Part shown: piece after piece, positions 60,211-64,000 of the stretch
Layout of the letters: each line of letters opens with the position of its first letter
Numbering within the stretch: position 1 is the first letter of the stretch
DNA from: TMED14 sp002378565
Lineage (GTDB): Bacteria; Bacteroidota; Bacteroidia; Flavobacteriales; Schleiferiaceae
Assembly (NCBI GenBank): GCA_943846715.1
Contig: OX044356.1
Location: forward strand, 1,054,001 to 1,118,000
DNA length: 64,000 nucleotides
Direction of reading: 5' to 3'
Position numbers and translations under genes: made by a program
The notes under the pieces: generated by a model
What the model saw: only the letters and a program-made list of their open reading frames with translations
Told to the model about the DNA's origin: nothing
The model's database searches: none

Positions 60211-61299
60211 ATGGACGATTTTTTCATAGACCCAGATATTACAAAAGCAGAAACTCTGCCTCCTAGATTTTATAGGAGTCAGGAAATATTTGAGAAGTTG
60301 AAGGAAACCGTTTTTCTGAAAACCTGGCAATGGATTGGGGATTCTGCTAGCACCGTTCCACTCACTGAAACGGTTCACCCTTTCGTGATGTTGCCAGATT
60401 TCTTGAACGAGCCCCTGCTCCTAGTGCGAGACAAAGCAAGTGAAGTGAAATGTCTGAGTAACGTCTGCACACATCGCGGGAACCTTGTGGCCACAAACCC
60501 TGGAAAAGCAAAGGGCTTAAGGTGCATGTATCACGGACGACAATTCGATTTAGCAGGAAATTTCAAACACATGCCCGAGTTCTCTCAGGCAAAGAATTTC
60601 CCTAGGCCATGTGAGGGGTTGCGCGAATTCTCGATAAAAGATCTATGTGGGCATTTATTTGTCTCCTTGGACCCATCTTTTGACTTCTCAGAAGTTATCG
60701 ATAAGATGAACGAACGCATAGGGCATCTCCCTCTAGAATTATTCAAACGAAACGACTTACTCAGTAAGGAATACATCGTAAACTGTCATTGGGCTCTATA
60801 CTGTGACAACTACCTCGAAGGTTTCCACATCCCCTTTGTTCACGAAGATCTCAATAGCGTACTAGACTACGGAAACTATAAAACAGAGATTTACCCCCAT
60901 ATGAATCTACAGATAGGCTATACAGATGGCGGCACAGAAATCTTTGATTTTCCCGAAGGACATCCTGATCATGGAAAAGAAGTAGCCGCTTATTACTATT
61001 GGGTTTTCCCTAACATGATGTTCAACTTCTACCCCTGGGGACTCTCTATCAACATCGTCAAGCCTTTACGTTTGAATAAAACCAAGGTCAGCTTCATCAC
61101 CTACGTTTACGATGAGACCAAGCTCAATTTGGGAGCTGGATCTCTGTTAGACAAGGTGGAAAAGGAGGATGAATTCGTTGTAGAGAGCGTACATAAAGGG
61201 ATTCAATCGAGGTTCTACACCTCTGGCCGCTTCTCCCCTTCCAGAGAGCAAGGTGTCCACCATTTCCATGGCTTGCTAGCTAAATATGTTAATGACTAG
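60211..61299 (+). CDS. Rieske non-haem iron oxygenase, alpha-subunit type
   Basis: A 362-residue enzyme. The Rieske 2Fe-2S ligands are C86-x-H88 (CTHRGNL) and C105-x2-H108 (CMYHGR). The mononuclear iron site is in CDNYLEGFHIPFVHED with H206 and H211, D199 being the electron-transfer bridge. Overall it resembles choline monooxygenase, glycine-betaine demethylase (GbcA) and ring-hydroxylating dioxygenases. No ferredoxin or reductase gene is adjacent, so electrons must come from elsewhere. It is coupled to the permease (1-bp gap) and abuts the stop of the convergent DUF2452 gene. Confidence 0.9.
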   Translation: MDDFFIDPDITKAETLPPRFYRSQEIFEKLKETVFLKTWQWIGDSASTVPLTETVHPFVMLPDFLNEPLLLVRDKASEVKCLSNVCTHRGNLVATNPGKAKGLRCMYHGRQFDLAGNFKHMPEFSQAKNFPRPCEGLREFSIKDLCGHLFVSLDPSFDFSEVIDKMNERIGHLPLELFKRNDLLSKEYIVNCHWALYCDNYLEGFHIPFVHEDLNSVLDYGNYKTEIYPHMNLQIGYTDGGTEIFDFPEGHPDHGKEVAAYYYWVFPNMMFNFYPWGLSINIVKPLRLNKTKVSFITYVYDETKLNLGAGSLLDKVEKEDEFVVESVHKGIQSRFYTSGRFSPSREQGVHHFHGLLAKYVND

Positions 61300-61692
61300 C
61301 TAGGCCGTCTTTTCCCATTTCCCATTTGTCATTAATTTAAATGTTCCTAAATATTCCATCTTCCATTCATAGGGTGAAATTAAACTTAGAAACAAATTTT
61401 TATTTTTATTCTGATACAGGTGATATAATTCACCCACAAGAGGCTGAAAGCTATAATTAGATTGATATATTAAACTAGTCCAATTATATTCTTCAACTAA
61501 TTTTTTATACTCTTCTTTGATTTCAGCCATCCTAGATTCAAAATACTTATTGGCTTTAATGCTATCGCGCTTATCTACGTTTATAGGCTCAAAACTAGGT
61601 GCACTAACAGATGTAGGGTATTTTTTGAGTTTAGCATCAAACTCATCTGTGTCATAATTATAAACTATGTTATCTGGGTATTTTTTTTTCAT
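61300..61692 (-). CDS. DUF2452-family protein
   Basis: A 130-residue soluble protein, started at the ATG at 61692 (MKKKYPDNIVYNYDTDEFDAKL) because family proteins begin KPDN.V.N. LKKYPTSVSAPSFEP, KRDSIKANKYFESRMAEIKEEYKKLVEEYNWTSLIY, and GELYHLYQNKNKNLFLSLISPYEWK match the DUF2452 pattern I know from Flavobacteriia. Function unknown. It is the last gene of the minus-strand set that starts at 62924. Confidence 0.82.
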   Translation of the reverse strand: MKKKYPDNIVYNYDTDEFDAKLKKYPTSVSAPSFEPINVDKRDSIKANKYFESRMAEIKEEYKKLVEEYNWTSLIYQSNYSFQPLVGELYHLYQNKNKNLFLSLISPYEWKMEYLGTFKLMTNGKWEKTA

Positions 61693-61717
61693 AAACAAGA
61701 ATGAGAAGGTGGAAAAT

Positions 61718-62206
61718 TCAAACAAGTTGATTTGAAGCAATTAGTTCGTCTAATTTTCTTGTTCTGAAATTGAAAATTTTCGTCAAGTTTCGTTTGACAA
61801 ATAAGCTGTACGCAATAGGAGCTACCAAAGAGAACGGAAGTTTGAAATGAACAACATCCGTCATTAACACGCCTCCATTAACCTCCTCTATTTTGTGCGA
61901 GTGATGCCACATTTTATAGGGGCCAAATCGCTGTTCATCCACAAAATAACTTCCCTTGGTGATGTGGGTGATTTCTGTGACCCAGTTCATCTTGAAGATT
62001 TTATTTAAACTAATGGTGTAGGTTATTATTTGGCCTAGGTAAGCCTCTCCATTTTCAGGACTAGTGATGTTAAAATTTAGATTTTCAGGTGTTATTTTTT
62101 GTAAATTTTTCGGAGAAGAGAAAAAGCGCCATGCTTCTTCTAATGATATAGGTAAAAAATGTTGACTGTGTAATCTGTAGATACCAGACTGTTTTGAGAA
62201 CTCCAT
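61718..62206 (-). CDS. SRPBCC-family ligand-binding protein
   Basis: A 162-residue START/Bet v 1-like domain protein. LPISLEEAWRFFSSPKNLQKITPENL is the classic opening helix pair, followed by strands IITYTISL, MNWVTEITHITKGSYFVDEQRFGPYKMWHHSHKIEEVNGGVLMTDVVHF and a long C-terminal helix with RTRKLDEL. These proteins hold a hydrophobic ligand in the cavity. No catalytic motif is visible. It lies 6 bp after the CIA30-like gene and 25 bp before the DUF2452 start. Confidence 0.85.
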   Translation of the reverse strand: MEFSKQSGIYRLHSQHFLPISLEEAWRFFSSPKNLQKITPENLNFNITSPENGEAYLGQIITYTISLNKIFKMNWVTEITHITKGSYFVDEQRFGPYKMWHHSHKIEEVNGGVLMTDVVHFKLPFSLVAPIAYSLFVKRNLTKIFNFRTRKLDELIASNQLV

Positions 62207-62212
62207 GTGATT

Positions 62213-62773
62213 TTATTCAATTTCAATTTTATCAATAATAAGTTTGAAGGACTCATTTTTTTTGTTACCAATGAGAAATGCAATTTCCTCAATAGAGGCT
62301 TCATTAAAGTTGACTTCATTCAATTTCCTGCCTCTGAAGCTTGGGTATAAATCTTTTAGCTCTATTTTAATCGTCTCCCAACTATTAGAAGTGGAAAACG
62401 TAGTGGTGTATGAGTAATACGTATTGGATTTAGATTTTAAACGAAATTGGTAAGATTTCGAATCACCTTTTAGTCGAATAGCAATGGTTGTTTTTCCAGT
62501 AATGTCTTTTTTCTTGAAACGGTAACGAACTGACGCAAAGCCACCATTGTTTGCTGTAGACACAGAACCTTTAAATTCTGCATTGCCCTCTTCGTTTAAT
62601 CCAAATGACGCACTTGAGACTCCACCCATAACATCATCATTAACAACTCTCCAACCATTCAAATTAGAGGCTTTGGTAAAATTAAATATTGAATTCATCT
62701 TTTTGCTTGTCACACTAAAAGAACTGGTCACTATTAAAGTGAAAATAAGCAGTCCAAGAGTATTAGTTTTCAT
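62213..62773 (-). CDS. CIA30-like (complex I intermediate-associated) domain protein
   Basis: A 186-residue exported protein (signal peptide MKTNTLGLLIFTLIVTSSFS). The jelly-roll domain has the CIA30 hallmark WRVVNDDVMGGVSSASFGLNEEG, then FKGSVSTANNGGFASVRYRF, ITGKTTIAIRLKGDSKSYQFRLKS and IKIELKDLYPSFRGRKL, and the closing IEEIAFLIGNKKNESFKLIIDKIEI. Bacterial members are of unknown role and are not complex I assembly factors in any proven way. The start overlaps the small gene upstream by 11 bp. Confidence 0.85.
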   Translation of the reverse strand: MKTNTLGLLIFTLIVTSSFSVTSKKMNSIFNFTKASNLNGWRVVNDDVMGGVSSASFGLNEEGNAEFKGSVSTANNGGFASVRYRFKKKDITGKTTIAIRLKGDSKSYQFRLKSKSNTYYSYTTTFSTSNSWETIKIELKDLYPSFRGRKLNEVNFNEASIEEIAFLIGNKKNESFKLIIDKIEIE

Positions 62774-62924
62774 TTTCTATCTCTTTTAAAATTTGCTCCG
62801 CCTGGAATGTTAGTTGATCTGATTTCGCTCGACTAATTGTTGACATCTTATGAGCCTCTTCTAGCTTTTTTCGATACTGCTTTTGAAGTTTTTCTTTTTT
62901 TGATTTCCTGGTAAATAGTTTCAT
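62763..62924 (-). CDS. Lacal_2735-like small protein
   Basis: A 53-residue cytoplasmic, mostly helical and highly charged protein: MKLFTRKSKKEKLQKQYRKK, LEEAHKMSTISRAKSDQLTF, QAEQILKEIENEN. The K-rich start, the SK/ST.SR.KSD core and the AE.ILK.IE end match the Lacal_2735 small-protein family of Flavobacteriia. Function unknown. It is short enough to be missed by default gene finding. It overlaps the CIA30-like start by 11 bp and is preceded by a full promoter consensus, so it heads the four-gene operon. Confidence 0.8.
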   Translation of the reverse strand: MKLFTRKSKKEKLQKQYRKKLEEAHKMSTISRAKSDQLTFQAEQILKEIENEN

Positions 62925-62956
62925 GTTGAGCACCTATATGTTTAATCTTTACTGTG

Positions 62957-62988
62957 CAAAGTTAAACAAAAGAAGATAGAACACCCAA
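62957..62988 (-). promoter_or_regulatory. Promoter of the Lacal_2735-CIA30-SRPBCC-DUF2452 operon (TTG-N21-TAACTTTG)
   Basis: Minus strand TTG (62988-62986), 21-nt spacer, TAACTTTG (62964-62957). Both elements match the Bacteroidota consensus; predicted leader about 28 nt. Confidence 0.55.
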
Positions 62989-63243
62989 TGATACAGATAA
63001 GCATTAAACCCCATGGTCTTCTAATTTAGAAACCATGACACATCAAGGTTATAGGTGGAGTATGTTACTTTCAGGCAGCATTGGGGAATGCCAAACAATC
63101 ATCACTCATTAAAACCTGCATCCTGTATAGTAATAAGCCCCGCCAACTTTCGCTGGCAGGGCTTTTAAAATCAATCTGATGACGCTCTTGTTGATGGAAG
63201 GCAACCTCCCATCCACCTGTGATCATTCAAAAAATACGATGAT
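62989..63243. other. Intergenic region with a hairpin
   Basis: The gene-free stretch runs from 62925 to 63243 (319 bp). Apart from the promoter above, it holds one clear stem-loop at 63135-63166 (AAGCCCCGCCA with TGGCAGGGCTT, one mismatch). The T-tract is better on the plus strand, but the only gene it could terminate is the minus-strand lipoprotein that follows. A weaker inverted repeat (ATGGT.TTCT / AGAAACCAT) lies near 63010-63034. I see no coding potential. Confidence 0.6.
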
Positions 63244-63750
63244 CTAGTTCAGTGAATTAATGGCTCCTGTGAAGTCGCCATAGTTCTGTTGGAACAAGAT
63301 TTTTCCTTCCTCATCAAAGTCAAATGACGAGTACAAAGGAATAGTTACCGACTTTTCTTCTGTAGAATCTGTGGCTGCTCTAGTTACCTTCCACACGCCG
63401 TAATAACGAACTGAACCGTCCATCATGTTGGTGCTTGCATCAACTCCGGATAAAAATTTAAGTTCTGATATCAGTTCATAGTCATTCATGGCCCAGTTTT
63501 TAGGGTTGGAAGCCTTTATGTCATCAAGCGTGATAGAATCTCCAGAATTATATAGGGTAGATCGCTGCCAAAAACTCTCCTGATTGTGTGTGGAATAATC
63601 CGCCGCCTCATTCTGGAAGTTCTCAAGAGCCTTAGTCACAGTGAGACAATTTGCTTCATACGTCGCTTGAACATCTGACGTTGCAGTTTCTGCTGGCATA
63701 CACCCTACGACTAATGCGCTAAGTACAGTTATTGCTATATAATTTTTCAT
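63244..63750 (-). CDS. NTF2-like lipoprotein
   Basis: A 168-residue lipoprotein with signal peptide MKNYIAITVLSALVVGC (lipid Cys at 17). The mature part fits an NTF2/SnoaL-like fold loosely: helices around ATYEANCLTVTKALENFQNEAADYSTHNQESFWQ, then strands with RYYGVWKVTRAATDSTEEKSVTIPLYSSFDFDEEGKILFQQNYGDF, the last segment being the typical ...I....YGD.. strand. Role unknown. It is the third protein of this general kind right of ssrA (others at 56925-57407 and 57561-58694). Confidence 0.75.
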   Translation of the reverse strand: MKNYIAITVLSALVVGCMPAETATSDVQATYEANCLTVTKALENFQNEAADYSTHNQESFWQRSTLYNSGDSITLDDIKASNPKNWAMNDYELISELKFLSGVDASTNMMDGSVRYYGVWKVTRAATDSTEEKSVTIPLYSSFDFDEEGKILFQQNYGDFTGAINSLN

Positions 63751-63904
63751 TTTTTGTGTTTTGATTAGTTAGTTGCCTAAGGTAAATCTAAAAGAGCATA
63801 GTAACATCAATTCCTGCATGAATCTATGAGGGCATTAAAATCTACATTTACGCATAGCATTCTGACATCAAGAACTGTTTGTATTGAATTTGAAACTCCA
63901 ACAG

Positions 63905-64000
63905 GTGAACACACGAAGCATCAAAGAAATCATACCGGCAAAACTGGTAGACATGGGTGGCCACCTATTGGATCAACCTTTGCCCGCCAATGAAATCAGG
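63905..64000 (+). CDS. Start of a pirin-family protein (partial)
   Basis: The first 32 codons of a gene cut by the window edge. Reading from the GTG at 63905 gives VNTRSIKEIIPAKLVDMGGH then LLDQPLPANEIR. In-frame TTG codons at 63890 and 63884 are other possible starts. The pattern (IKxI..A..VDMGG...QPLP...) matches the N-terminus of the Bacteroidota pirin group. Pirins are bicupin proteins, some with quercetinase activity and an iron site; nothing more can be said from this piece. Confidence 0.55.
   Translation, partial: MNTRSIKEIIPAKLVDMGGHLLDQPLPANEIR

Noticed and set aside
56841..64000. Second copy of the ssrA 3' end marking an island boundary
   Set aside because: I searched by eye for the T-arm/acceptor sequence downstream and did not find one within the window.

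Overview
This is chromosomal DNA of a Bacteroidota bacterium, most likely a marine Flavobacteriales of the Cryomorphaceae/Schleiferiaceae kind. The reasons are: a type IX secretion (T9SS) C-terminal sorting domain at the left edge and PorT further in; TonB-dependent receptors with carboxypeptidase-like N-termini; a RpoD without region 1.1 directly after pnp; the ubiE-porT-rRNA methylase order; a tmRNA with a GEHNYALAA tag; and repeated TAnnTTTG -7 elements, the Bacteroidota promoter signature. The family placement is an inference.

Left part (1-23 kb) is mostly housekeeping on the minus strand: mdh, gyrB, an outer-membrane barrel coupled to a 1000-residue TPR protein, an FtsE-like ATPase, a double glycosyltransferase, queA, an Omp28-type lipoprotein, a secreted EEP-fold enzyme, yidC-pyrG, a TonB-dependent receptor, holA and rlmH. 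A probable nadC remnant sits between rlmH and yihY. From 23 to 31 kb there is a glycan locus with two sulfotransferases, two glycosyltransferases, a flippase and a YfhO-type membrane protein, which together suggest a sulfated surface glycan. carB and rpmH follow.

The stretch 34.6-36.6 kb is an AT-richer accessory patch: an RHS/YD-repeat fragment with a perfect 30-bp palindrome, a GH16-like enzyme lacking a signal peptide, and two related small lipoproteins, the last three translationally coupled. It may be the remains of an RHS effector-immunity locus. Then comes a tightly coupled plus-strand operon (SDR, 2OG-Fe oxygenase, FtsB, mutA, mutB, meaB) for methylmalonyl-CoA metabolism, followed by an aspartate aminotransferase, a TrkH/KtrB potassium channel, ubiE, porT, rpe, class I aldolase, accD, rpsO, pnp, rpoD and a TPR lipoprotein.

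ssrA (tmRNA) ends at 56867. Everything to its right is AT-richer and looks accessory: three NTF2-like lipoproteins, an amino-acid permease paired with a Rieske oxygenase, and a four-gene minus-strand operon of small flavobacterial families, one of which is only 53 residues. The window ends in the first codons of a pirin-like gene. No integrase, transposase, CRISPR array, tRNA or rRNA gene was seen.
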